Source: Cinclus cinclus
Lineage: Eukaryota > Chordata > Aves > Passeriformes > Cinclidae
Direction: 5' to 3'
DNA: 64,000 bases
NCBI RefSeq assembly: GCF_963662255.1
Contig: NC_085047.1
Coordinates: 47,213,006 to 47,277,005 of the forward strand
The translations under genes were made by a program, and so were the position numbers. The first letter of the stretch is position 1. Every line of letters begins with the position of its first letter. Positions 26,011 to 37,240 of this stretch are shown here, in pieces. Below the pieces are notes generated by a model that did no database searches, was not told the DNA's origin, and was given only the letters and a program-made list of their open reading frames with translations.

Positions 26011-26141
26011 TCATAGAATGATGGAATAGTTTGGGTAGTAATGGAGCTTAAAGGCCGTCAAGTTCCAACCCCCTTGCCATAGGCAGGGATGCCACCCACA
26101 AGATCAGGTGCTTAGGGCCCCGTTCAGTCCGGCCTTGAGAT
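26011..26141 (-). mobile_element. CR1 LINE 3' fragment
   Basis: A clear CR1 3' end on the minus strand: octamer CATAGAAT plus a diverged second unit, then TTTGGGTAGTAATGGAGC, AAAGGCCGTCAAGTTCCAAC, CCCTTGCCATAGGCAGGGAT and CTTAGGGCCCCGTTCAG. The minus-strand reading GLNGALST resembles the last residues of CR1 ORF2, so the copy contains little more than the 3' untranslated region. This extreme 5' truncation is typical of the family. It is one of the better preserved copies in the window. Confidence 0.9.
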
Positions 26142-26650
26142 TTCGTATCTGTATCTTTATTTCAAGGCAGCACAGCAGAGACAGGAGGGCTGTGTGTTTC
26201 CTCTTGAGCTATTTTATTTGAGCTGCATGGTCAGTTTGACCAGAGCAGCTTCTCCTCCATCCAGAATGGCACCATGCACTTTGTTGGCATTCAGCATCAG
26301 TATGAGAGAATTTAGCAGTCATCTGTGCCACTCTGGTACAACGATTTGGTTATAGACACACATATGAGATTACTGGGAATAAGAAGCATGATTTACTTTA
26401 GTCTCAAGATGGTCTATATGAGGGACATCTGCTCTGAAGTCTACAGACCTACATTAGCACAAATATATTATACATTAAACCAGAAAAAGTTGCACTTAGA
26501 GGCCTTGTGCTAGGGTCTTTCACAGAAACATGAAAGGAGTTCCTGAGAAAAATTCAGCCTCCATTTTAGTTAATTGAATAGCAAAATCCACTACCACAAT
26601 GATGCATCATGTAAATTTATTTGGTGGTAACCAGATAATCACAAATTTAT

Positions 26651-26702
26651 TATGTTACACTATGTTATGTTATGTTACGTTACGTTATGTTATGCTATGT
26701 TG
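26651..26702. repeat. Imperfect (TTATG)n pentanucleotide microsatellite
   Basis: About ten units of TTATG with variants TTACG, TTACA and CTATG. The imperfections suggest an older, probably stable array. Confidence 0.9.
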
Positions 26703-28168
26703 CAGATGCTGGTTGAATATAATCACAGATTGATTTTCCAGTGTCTTTCCACTGCTAGATCACTCACCTTACCACCCTGTATGGTGGACAATATAGAAAT
26801 CCCACACAGAACAGAGAGTCCTACAGAGGCCAGGGATGCCTTTTTACAGAGGATTTAGAAATACAAAATTTTGATTTAATATTGATTTTGTGAAAAATAA
26901 TGATAATTCTTCATGTAGGTAATCCTCTTCTGGTATTTTCTTAGTTAAATATGTTGATTGGGACAGAAAGAAACTAAAACAAATGAAATAAAACATTAAA
27001 TTTAAAATGTAAGTTCAATATTAGTAGAAAAAAATTGTATCAGAAATTCCTAGAGAAATAGAAGATATTAAGATAGACTACAGGAAAATAAGGCAAAAAG
27101 ATATTTTGTGCTGTCAGTGCTGGATATTGTGATGAGACATTCTGATAGCTCTGTCAAAATTTCTCTAGAAAGAACTGAGAGAAACTTTTTCCACATTGTA
27201 AATGGAATGCACACATAAACCATCTCTCACACCTCATTTCAGACCTCCATCCCCATGCAACCGGGATGAATCTTCTTTTATATCCCTGTAATTTTACATT
27301 AACCTGTGGCTTTTGGGATATCTTTGCATAGGGATACTCCCCCAGATCTGCCACAAACTTTGTGAGACCCAGAAATCATCTTTTGGTTGCCTCTGTAACA
27401 ATGACTAAAAAGGGGGAGCACCACTGGTGATCTGCTGTAAGGCACTCATCACTTCACTTTCACGTGTGTTTACATTTAGCTTTCATGCACTACTCATTTG
27501 AAAAATTTACACCACAGAGTTTTACAAATTATTGTGCTCCCTTGGTTTCCAGCTTAGGAGTTGCTGCTCCTTAGTCTCTATAGATACTACCAACTTTAAC
27601 AGGAGAAAAGAGAATAGGTCATTTAGGGAAATATTAAAGTTATTTGCTTACTCTGTGGAGAGATGACAGAATGAGCGAGATAAATGAGAAATTCAGAGCC
27701 CTACAGCAGTCAGGAAAGGGCTTGAACTTTCTTTAAATGCCATCAGTTTTGGAAGTCTGGTCAATTGATCCTGGATAAAAAGAATGTTGTTGGTATCTCA
27801 GTAAGCTGGTTAATGTGAATTAGACTAAAGTGTTTCAGAGGTAATGGGGAAAACCTGGTTAGCCAAGAAATGCATTAAGAAAATATGTCTTAAAAAATGT
27901 AACTTCGCAGAGCTGTCAGCACGAGGACGGTGTGTGTCATGCCAAATGGAACTGCAACATCTTCCTGACAACTTTCAGGTTCCATTAGCAATTCAAGTGT
28001 TATATCCATTAGTGAGCAGTTCATGCTCGTCTTTATTAACTGAATCACTGACTATTTTTGTTTCCCTTAGAATGACACCAGGAAAAATGTGCAACTAAAC
28101 TTTACAACTGAATTTGGTCTTCCTTAGCATTTACAGAAAAACACATGCATGGATGCAATTATTCTCTT
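26703..28168. other. Unique non-coding DNA
   Basis: No gene is seen. The part around 27844-28130 has an uneven, motif-rich texture unlike the low-complexity surroundings and might be a conserved non-coding element, but this cannot be judged without alignment. Confidence 0.45.
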
Positions 28169-28211
28169 AAAAAAAAAACCCAAAACAAAACAAAACAAAA
28201 CAAAACGAAAC
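28169..28211. repeat. A-rich tract with (CAAAA)n
   Basis: A ten-A run is followed by about six CAAAA units, the last with one substitution (CGAAA). Such tracts often mark old poly-A tails, but no retroposed body is recognisable to the left. Confidence 0.85.
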
Positions 28212-30098
28212 AACTAACCCATGGATTAATTTTGGCCCAAGATGTGCTTTGGAACCAGGTTATATGGAAATAGTAGGGTCACAGATGCTCTCCTCTCTCC
28301 TCCTGCCTTCTGTATTTCACACCAGAGCCATGCATAAATGCAATTTTTACATTCAGGGAATGAAATACACAAACTTCCCTATGACTATATAAGATGAGAC
28401 TTCAAAAAGCTTTTAAGAGCCTGAAATTCAAAATTGCTGGATGTTGGGTACCTGAGTCTAAAATATCGGTCTGGACTGCACTCCATGTATACCCTGGAAG
28501 CTCATGATAATTTGTCAAATGAGAAGTCCTAAGTTTGATGCCTAAGCACTCTCAATATTCACAAAGCTAGAGGAAAAAAAAAATATGGGGGAGGGTGATA
28601 CTGTAAGGCAATAGGCATTCAGGCAGATAGACAAAGCCTAGGGTCTGCACTCAGAGTCAGACTTCTCTTTTTCATCCACTTGCTACTTAGTAAAAGGAAT
28701 GGGACATGGAAGGTGCCCTATTGTATAATTTATGTCACTCTTTTTGCAAGACTAGCTTTGAACCCACAGGCCAAGAGGAATTTTGATCTCAATCTCTCTC
28801 TTTCTGCATGATTGCTCTAGCCATTAGCTATGATGCAAAGACCACAGCAATGTTATGATGAACTGTGTGTAGCTGACATGTATTTCACTGAATTTATTGC
28901 TTTGGGGTGATCTTAGATATGCTTTGAGCAAGGCTGCTGGGTATGGTTGCCCACAGAAGCAGTACACTTGGCACACTGTGTATGTTTCAGGTGGCTTCAA
29001 GGAGAGGGGTATTTAGATGTTCAGCTCAGCAGGCACAATGTAATTAATACAGAACTTATTTCATGAAAAGTCAAAATAAAATTCAGTTTCGTTCTACATC
29101 TCTACTACATAGGACATTTCCTTACATGTCCTTTTGTGTAGCCAGTATGACATCCCCATAATCCTGACATATATTTATTTAGTTCATCATACTTGCAAAT
29201 ACACGAAGGCAGCTCAGTGATTCTTTCATGCCAGAAACTTGAGGGGAAATGTTTCATGTTCTGGGACATGAAGATGGAAAGGCTGCCGACATACTGCTGA
29301 AGGACTGTAAAAGGCTGAAGTGGGGCCAGTGTCACGCATACTGCTTCTAGAGCAGCTGCTGGACTGAACTGTCCATACCTGGGCATGGGATTTGTTTAAG
29401 GAGGGAAATGGTTCACTCTGCAAGACAGTGCAGGAGCACACTGTTTCTTATGTAGTGTATGTGCAACAGGAAAAATGCAACAAAACCAGAGAAACAGAAA
29501 TATTTTCCAAGCTAGAAATAGGCTCTAGTGTTAATGCCCTTACACAGGGGCACTTAATTACTTTCTTGTACTCTTGCAGTGGAGTGGCCAGGAGTGGATG
29601 GTGGGAGGCAGAACCAGGTCTCCCTCTCCTTCCACACTGATCCTCTGTACAGGAGAGAGACTCTGCTATGACAAGCAAAAATCAGCACTTATCCCTGAAA
29701 AGCCTTGGGAGGAATTTCCTGAGAAGAATTTAATAAGCTTAGCTAGTACCCAAGAGGCACCTTCCAAGATCATTTCTGGGGTCCAGTGATATGTGCTGTA
29801 TAGCTGGATAACAGAGACATATTCTTTTCATTCTCTTTCCACCCAGCTGTCCCAGGACTCCAGGGAGGTATAGGTACTTTTTGCCCTTTCTTTTTCCCTG
29901 CCGTGTTTTGTTTGTATTAAGACTGAAACCTCAAATGGTTAATTTGACTGCATTCCCTTCAGCACAACATGAGAACCTATTGAGAAGGCTGACTTCCTTA
30001 ATTACAGAAATAGGGGTCTGGAGGAGTACAACTGTATCTTTCAGCAGCAGAAGTATGTTGTGCAAGGTAAAGTCAACTCCAAGAATGTCAAGTGACAT
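28212..30098. other. Unique non-coding DNA
   Basis: No recognised gene or repeat. A 122-codon frame starting at 29881 runs across the left border of the solo LTR and is not credible as a gene. Confidence 0.5.
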
Positions 30099-30104
30099 GT
30101 TATG
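30099..30104. repeat. Target-site duplication, left copy
   Basis: GTTATG immediately before the TG that starts the solo LTR. It is identical to the six bases after the LTR's terminal CA. Confidence 0.88.
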
Positions 30105-30507
30105 TGTTGGGGAAGATGAAACAGAAAAACCTTATAAATATGATTGCCTGGCAAAAGATTTTGAGAATATGGAAACTATGAGCGAGATTGAAATGAAAGC
30201 AATTTTTGAGATACAAAACCTTAGTTACAGAACAAGTGGAAAACAATAGTATGGCTAGCTGAAAGTAATCCCTTCTTGACTGAACAATTCCCTCTGCTTG
30301 CAGACAGGTCCAAGAGTCAGAGCAGACCCTACTAGCTTGGCAGAAGGGGTCCAAAGAGTAGTTTTTAGGGTTTAAAACGTAACACAGTATGGTAACGTAA
30401 TGATTCTTATAGGCTGTATGTAAATGTTATAGGATTTGTATCTTAGATTGGTTAGTGAAAATTAGAATATTCAGCACAGAAGAAGATTTATTGTATTGTA
30501 ACGGGAA

Positions 30508-30620
30508 CCTCGCACTCTTACCTCTTACTCTCTTGCCCTTCCTTTTACTACTGCTCTTACTTTCTTAGCTCTTTACTCTTACTCTCTCAGTCTTCCTCTT
30601 ACTCTTGCTCTCTTGCTCTT
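30508..30620 (+). repeat. Degenerate CTCTTAC-rich polypyrimidine tract
   Basis: About 110 bp composed of varied CTCTTAC, CTCTTGC and TTTACT words inside the solo LTR, almost purely pyrimidine on the plus strand. It begins shortly after TAACGGGAACC. Its position upstream of the polyadenylation signal puts it in U3 or R. It resembles an internally expanded LTR promoter region. Confidence 0.8.
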
Positions 30621-30683
30621 ACGGGCCTGCTCCAAGCTGTGGCTGGCAGCTCCAAGCAGGGCCCTTTCACCCACGCCCTTTGC

Positions 30684-30689
30684 AATAAA
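30684..30689 (+). promoter_or_regulatory. LTR polyadenylation signal AATAAA
   Basis: Canonical hexamer located 78 bp before the LTR's CA end, as expected for the R/U5 border. If the LTR is still active as a terminator, plus-strand transcripts could be cleaved just downstream. Confidence 0.7.
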
Positions 30690-30767
30690 CCACAAGTTCC
30701 AAGACTTGGCTTCAGAGATCTCTCCTCTCTGTCTGTCCCGACCATCGTACCCACCGTCACTCCTACA

Positions 30768-30773
30768 GTTATG
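30768..30773. repeat. Target-site duplication, right copy
   Basis: GTTATG directly after the terminal CA of the solo LTR, matching the left copy in all six positions. Confidence 0.88.
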
Positions 30774-33668
30774 CTCCTCAGTTGCTGATGTCTTAGAAGA
30801 ATAACAAAATGCATTTCTGCACAGGTTGTTCCAAAGACAAATGTCTTTTCCAAACAGTTGTATGTGTATGTAGAAATATTTCATGCGATAGCACAAAGTT
30901 CACCTGCTACATCATATGGAATAATCTTTAGAAGCCAACCCACAAAAAAAAAAAAAATCTGCACCCAATTTGTTGATCCATAACTACATCAAGACTCTGA
31001 GAATGAAACATGATTAAGCATCATTTTTAAAAAGACAAGCAGTGTAGTACAAATTACAGTGTACCACATCAAAGAAAACCCAGGAACACAAAATCCACAG
31101 AACAGCTTGAAGAAGTTATTTAGAACAGGAGCATAACAAGGATCTGAGGCCCCATTTTGGGAAATTTCAGTCTACCCTGCTAGATGGTTTTCAGGTGGGC
31201 AGGAAGACCATACAGAGTAAAATATTATACTTGATAAGGACCAGCCATGGAATCAAACAGTTTCACTGATGTCTTTATGGGTCCATAGCTGGCATCCCTT
31301 GAAGCACTGCCTGGACACTCACTGCTTGCACAGGCTGCTCCAAGGAGAAAAGGACAGAAGAGCTCAGTGATAACAGGGCTCACCAACAAAGTGAAAAGCT
31401 ATCAGAATGTCTCCAAACTTAGTGGTAGGTATTACAGCATTCATATACTCGTGCAGTTTGTTTTGAAGGCTCTTCTATCCCACTTTGGGTTGTTGGTGTG
31501 CCTGGCTGTACAGCAGCACCTCATTCTCTGCAGGAGCCAGGTTCCAGATCACCTGGAGCTGGGGGTCACCCAGGCTCTTCCTGCCCCTTAGAGAGGCCCC
31601 CACAGCCAGTGGGGCCTTTCTGCCACAGCTGCTGCCTTTCGGAAATCTTTCCTCAGGCACATGAGCAATTTTGTGCTTAAATCCAAATCATACAAATCAA
31701 CAGAAGTTTCCTTCCCATGCCAAGCACAAATAAAGGAGAGAACAAACTGGAAATCAGATGTACTAATGGACATAGAAAGTTGTCAACAAAGTTAGTAGTG
31801 AAGGAAGATCATTTTCAGGCTGACAGTCTGCACACCCATCTTGAGCACTTGTATTTGCTTATCTCCCTCCAAGCTCAGATCAGTCTCTTTCAGAGTGCTT
31901 CAAATGCCTGAGACATGCCAGACACCCATGGACCACAGGAAAATGTTGTGGGGTTTCCAAGGGTCTTGAGGAATCAGCAGTTTATTTTTTTTAATTAATT
32001 AAACATCTGAATCATGTGAAAAAAATAAAAATAATCTATATATAGTTTCCTTGCAATATGGTTTTCCTTATCTGTGTATCATGCTTCCAAAACACTGAAT
32101 CTTTAATGTTAAGGTAAGTATGTTGCTATACCTTTAGAGAGTAAGCAAAAGAGACTCTCCTTTCTGATAGCAATTTCACTCCTTTATAATGAAAAGTATG
32201 GTAAAATGGATTTCCCATAAAAATAATATGTAGGAAAATCAAGAAAGTTAAGTACTAGGTTTTTAAATTTAAAAATAATATTATTGCTTTAAAATAAACA
32301 GGACAAATATGACAGCAAACCTTTTATTTACTTTCTTTTCAAAAGGATTACATCTTATTATCTGGATAATTGTAGGATAGAGGTTTCTCTTTAGTGGTCC
32401 AGGTAGGCTGAGAAAGTGAGAGATGCTCTTTATCAGGACTTCACCCAGAAGATGTGTGTGCTCATATTTCAGGGTGTGTAAAAAAACCCAAAACAGTCAA
32501 GTTTTACTTATTTATTTTAAATTGCCAATTCCCTGGGATTTTCATGTGGATTTTACATGATGTCTATTAATTATGTTCACATCTGCACTCTGAATGCACA
32601 GTGGTCATGAAACACCCTTTGAGGTGCTTCTGTTGACACAGCACCATGCTGTAGTTTCGAGCCACCGCTCAGTATAGAACTCTTCCTACTGAAATGCTCC
32701 TCCTCTTTTCACAACATTGTGCTTTCCTAGCCCTCAATTAATAATCATATTTTGTACTGTTTGAGAGCTTTAATGGATACAGGCAGGACTCTAGATGCCA
32801 CTCTGATCCAGGTTTCCTTAATATGGAAAGTCTGGAAGAAAAAAAATAAGAATGGAAAAGAATAAAGACAACTTATTTGATTGAACTCTTTATCTGGATG
32901 ACTTCAAATACTTTGACATCTATCTATATTTTTATTTGGTAAATGAATCAAGAATAATTAAATGGGAATGGTAACATCTGTCACCAATCAACGGACTTGA
33001 AGTAAAATTAAAATGGTATTTCTTTCTCCTGAAATTCACTTTTTTTCATCTGATGCCATTCATTGAGATCAGATGCATTTCACTTTAGCTGTGTCAGATC
33101 TTGGAATTACATAAGTAATAAAGTCCTGAAGGCCAATGGCATGGGAACAATGGAATGCGTAACAATATAATCAGCAGTGAAATCTATATTTAATGTGTGG
33201 CATTTTTAATGTCATAAAATGTGATGATTTTTAAACCTCTTTGTTCTTTGTCACCAGGTTCTATGGCTGCTAGGAGTTTTTCATATTAGTTGATGCCTTT
33301 TTCTAATTTTTTTTTGTTTCTGGCTTTGGAAATTATTATATAAGACACATGAAGGAGACAAGTGAGGCAGTATAAATTGATAAAACAGTCTAAACTCTGC
33401 TTAGCAAATGTTAAGCAGAGCCAAAAACTTTTTAAACTTGATGGTCTCTTAATCGTTTGCAGTGAACACAGAAAGAAGCTTTCTTGTTTCAAAAGCTACC
33501 ATGGCATTCAATAGCAACAGTTTTATTGCTGGGATTACTTGAGCTCTAGCACTTTTTACATGAAAATATTGCTTCACAAGAAGAGAAAAATTCTGGGTCA
33601 CTTCAACAAATTTCAATTCTACTCACTCTAGTAAATGACAGATACACCATTTTATACTGTTCCCTTTC
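30774..33668. other. Unique non-coding DNA
   Basis: A 14-A run at 30944-30957 lies near the left end. A GC-richer patch at about 31490-31650 shows no gene. The part near 32960-33250 is a candidate regulatory element and is listed separately. Confidence 0.45.
32960..33250. promoter_or_regulatory. Candidate conserved non-coding element
   Basis: An AT-rich but high-complexity block with transcription-factor-like words: CACCAATCAACGG, AACAATGG at 33146-33153 (SOX-type), an overlapping GGAATG (TEAD-type) and ATTTAATG (homeodomain-type). There is no repeat homology. Call by texture only, with no alignment available. Confidence 0.2.
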
Positions 33669-34107
33669 CATAAGAACATGAGATTGTTTGGTTTTGAAGG
33701 GACCTTTAAATATCACATCTTCCAGCCCCCTGCAGTGAGCAGGGACATCTTCAACTACATTAGGTTGCTCAGAGCCACTTCCAATCTGACCTTGAATGTT
33801 TGCAGGGATGGGGCATTCACCACCTCTCCAGGCAACCTATTCCAGTATTTCACTACCCTCATTACCAAAATCTTCTTTCTTGTATCTAATTCTAGTTTGA
33901 AACCATTGCATCTTGTCCTGCCAGAAGAGGCCCTGCTATAAAGTCTGTGGGCACTGGAAGGATGCAGTAAGGTCTGCTTGGAGCCTTTTCTTCTCCAGTA
34001 TGAATGCCAGCTCTCTCAGGTGCATCCCTCCACATGCCTGTCTTCATAGGAGACATGCTCCAGCCTTCTGATCAACTTTGTGGCCCCCTCTCAACCCAAT
34101 CCAACAC
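33669..34107 (-). mobile_element. CR1 LINE 3' fragment, about 440 bp
   Basis: The longest minus-strand CR1 piece here. The left edge has two diverged octamers (CATAAGAA, CATGAGAT). It then follows the family's 3' layout: GAAGGGACCTTTAAA, CCCCCTGCAGTGAGCAGGGA, TAGGTTGCTCAGAGCC and GGGATGGGGCATTCACCACC. It continues through CTTGTCCTGCC, GGAGCCTTTTCTTCTCCAG, TCTTCATAGGAGACATGCTC and GATCAACTTTGTGGCC. The minus strand over 33782-33826 reads EVVNAPSLQTFKVRL, the expected C-terminus of CR1 ORF2. It is 5' truncated and shows small indels. Confidence 0.93.
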
Positions 34108-37100
34108 TTTATATTTCTATCATTAAACCAAAGGCTACACTAAGCCAGTGTCAAGGGGATGGTGCTAAGGATATGACAGGAAAGGCAGGAAATTTACTGA
34201 TAAAGAGGATCCCTCTATCAAAAGGCTGTGGCACAGGGACAGGGGCCCAAATATGGCAAAAAAACTTTAGAAACCAGTGGTAGGAATCTCTAGGCAAGCC
34301 AGATGGGGTTTGTAGGCAGATGAATTTAAGTAGAAAGAATCACGCATTGGGACTCCGGAAGAAAATGTCTTATGTTGGATTCATCCCATGTAATTCTGAG
34401 CAGTTGCTGTTACAAGCAAAGGGCTACCACTAACTGGCACTGCTTCTGCCCCTGCCTTTCCAATTATCTGGCCACAGCTCTGTTAAAAGAGTTGGAACCT
34501 TTGACATTGGCTTTAGGTAAGGAGGACAAATGATGGCAGTGGCTTAAGCACTGGCCTGATCCTAGAAGAGGACTTTGCTGGTGGTGCTCATGGGTCTTGG
34601 GATCATTAAATTGCTCCTAAACTGTGAGTTGGCACATTCTACAGAGCAAAGGAAAAAGGACAGCAGAAAAGGCAGAGAAAACACAGCACAAAATGGCTCA
34701 TCTGACACTAAGGAGGACAGAGCTTTGGGCAGGATAAGGGTGCAGTAGTTTCTCCTGATGATGAATATCCCACAATCAAAATGTGGAAGGAGTTTCCTCT
34801 GAGCCACACATGCAAATTACAGGTAACTACACATGACCTGTGCAGTTCATTTCCCCACTGGTTTGCTTGTGAGAATATTCCTTCAGATCCACACACTGAG
34901 CCATCCCGAGGAAATACACCCAGCTGTTTTACCACCTGGGCTTTTCCATGCACTGACTGTAATAATTTGCCTTCAGAACAACCTGAACTTGTCCTTTGCT
35001 CTTTCAGACTTTTCTGTCTTATTTTTGGGCCTGATGATTATTCCTGTTTGTCCACTGCTTTCATTCCACCTATCTTTGCAGACCCAGGAAGAAAACAAAA
35101 AACCTGGCAGTGGTGTTGCATTTAGAAAAGCTACAAGGATTTTCAAGCCCATCAAATATGATTAACCTTAATTGAGCAGTTGTTTTATGGAAACAAAGGC
35201 CAATACTTAAAACTGCAGCAACTTTACCAGATGAACAAGTTTAACACACCCCATAAACCTTTTTATCAGCTAACCGATGGATTTAACACACTTTTTGTCT
35301 GAGAGCAAAACAGGTAACGGGACATCTCAGTTAATTATATGAGCCTTTTTCAGACTGGAAAACATACATTATTTGCTGTTTTTCAACATTCCATTTCCTG
35401 CCTTCCTTTGGCTGAAATGTATTACCTAGTTCACACATGAAAGGAAAGGGCAATCCTTCAGGATAAACTGGGGAGCAGAGGAGTGAGCAACGCAGAGCAT
35501 TTTGAAGAAAATAAGGAAGTTCAGTCTCTGGATTTCTCTATGGAATCAAAATAAACCTCAGGATTTTCAGACACCTGTAAGGCAGCCTGTAAGATTCAGA
35601 AAGGATGGAGGTTTTTTCTGAGAGGCAGAGGAAATAGAAGTGGTTCCTCAAACCCAGGAAGCCACTAAGAATTGCAGGACTAGAGAGCAGGAGTGTGGAA
35701 AAGGGTGTGATGGGGAGCAAGGAGATTCATATTCAAAACATTTCATGCAGTCTACTTCATCCAGTACTCTGAGCTAACCCAATTTAAAGAGATGCTGTGC
35801 TTTAGTTTAAGCGTTAGTATTCTAATAAAATCTTGCTTTAGAAACTGGAAATCTTTTAGTATTGATTGGTGCACTCACTCTCCAGAAACAGTGGGGCAAT
35901 TCTACCTCCAAGTCCTGGCCAACTTGAGGTCCTGCTGCAAATAAATGCAGAGGTTTGAGGGTGACAGTATGGATGAACTACTAGCAACCCAGAAAGTTGA
36001 AAAGAAATCAGATCTGAGGACTGGAGCTACACAGGAGATTGAGGGCTACTCTCTATTCTGCGTCTCAGATATTTCTTTTTCACTCAAATATTTTGTACTG
36101 GCAGATTTTGAGAATATCCTGTGTTTTTCAGAGGTTTCTCTGCTCATTACAAGCCAGACATAACTGCTTCTGCATACCCAAAAACCTCAGATCCATTTGA
36201 TGTGCATGCACTGAGAAATTCTACTACTAGTGGTTGTGAGGCATTCATTAGAGCTGTGGAGTTTCCAGAAAAAGCTGGGTGGACTTATGGCACATGCATG
36301 TATCAATGCCACAGCACTTCCATATTATCTGCAGTGCTTCCAAAAAACACTAGATCTGCAGCACATACTCTGAAATACAGATTTGCTCATGTACAGCCAG
36401 TTGGACTTGTCCAGAGATGTTGAATTTCCTGAGCATTTGCAGACCATGAGGAAAACATTTGCCGCTGCTCAAATTTGGATTTGCAGTGCATCCATAATGT
36501 GGTACATATGTCCATAGTTTTGTGTGGGAACACCTGGGCAGAACTATGGGGGGAATAAACAAGCGTTCAAGGCAGTGGAAGATTAATGGAGGAATATCAT
36601 GCTAGGTGAATCAGAAGAAAAAGGCTGTGACAAATGGCAGGTTTGGTGGCATGTAGGACAATTCACTGCAGCAATAGCAGCGCTCAGCTCTCTGTGGGGT
36701 CTCCTTGGAAGTGCTCAGGGCTTTCAGTGCCATGGGGTGGGAAAGGAAAGGTTTCAATGACATTCTTCAGGAACAAGAGATCTATCAGAGTTTCAAGTAA
36801 ACACAGGGGGAAAAAAAAAAGCTACAGGAGAAATCGTATATGCTTAGCTCAATATACTGATGGACTACAGTGTGGGACATTTTAGCACTCTGGTTTTGCT
36901 GAGGGTCTTACTTTTGTTTAGCTTGTATTCAGGAAATAGCAACTGAATTGTTTTTCCCAGTGCCATACGTGCAAGCAGCAGGTTTCCTAGGTTGCTGCTG
37001 AGGGATGCATTGGGAACCATGGAAAACACATAAAAACCCATGTGATACTGCAAGAGAGCCCACTGGACCGACTCCAACCACCTTGCAAACTCCTGGAGGC

Positions 37101-37178
37101 ACAGAAAACACATTAAAGTCTGTACCACAAGTCAAATTCACTCTTGATGCCATAGGCAGGTGAGCAGTTCCACTGTAT
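34108..37178. other. Unique non-coding DNA
   Basis: No gene is recognised. Overlapping open frames of 110-114 codons at 34781-35165 lack any domain. A regulatory candidate at 35150-35430 is listed separately. Confidence 0.45.
35150..35430. promoter_or_regulatory. Candidate conserved non-coding element
   Basis: A high-complexity block with many factor-like words: AAACAAAGG (SOX/TCF-type), CCCATAAACC, TTTTATCAGC (GATA-type), AGTTAATTATATG (homeodomain TAATTA) and GGAAAGGGC. It contains no repeat. Inferred from texture only. Confidence 0.2.
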
Positions 37179-37240
37179 CACAGAATCACAGAAAATTCTG
37201 AGTTGGAAGAGACCCGCAAGGATCATCAAGTCCAACTCTT
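37179..37240 (-). mobile_element. CR1 LINE 3' tip
   Basis: Two octamers, CACAGAAT and CACAGAAA, are followed by TTCTGAGTTGGAAGAGACCC and GGATCATCAAGTCCAACTC. This is the last 60 or so bases of a CR1 copy lying on the minus strand, an extremely 5'-truncated insertion. Confidence 0.85.

Larger units (their letters stand above)
30105..30767 (+). mobile_element. Solo LTR of an endogenous retrovirus, ERVK-like
   Basis: A 663-bp element starts TGTTGGGGA and ends TCCTACA, so the termini form an imperfect inverted repeat with the canonical TG…CA. It is flanked by a perfect 6-bp duplication (GTTATG), the size made by alpha/beta-retroviral integrases (ERVK class). The plus orientation is given by AATAAA at 30684-30689, 78 bp before the end, in the setting TTTGCAATAAACC common in bird ERV LTRs. 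A pyrimidine-rich CTCTTAC-type tract covers about 30508-30620. No internal gag, pol or env sequence is present on either side, so this is the product of recombination between two LTRs. The intact duplication and polyadenylation signal suggest modest age. Class assignment is by structure and remembered resemblance, not by a search. Confidence 0.85.

Noticed and set aside
29881..30249. 122-codon plus-strand open frame
   Set aside because: It crosses the left border of the solo LTR, so it is a chance fusion of flank and LTR sequence.
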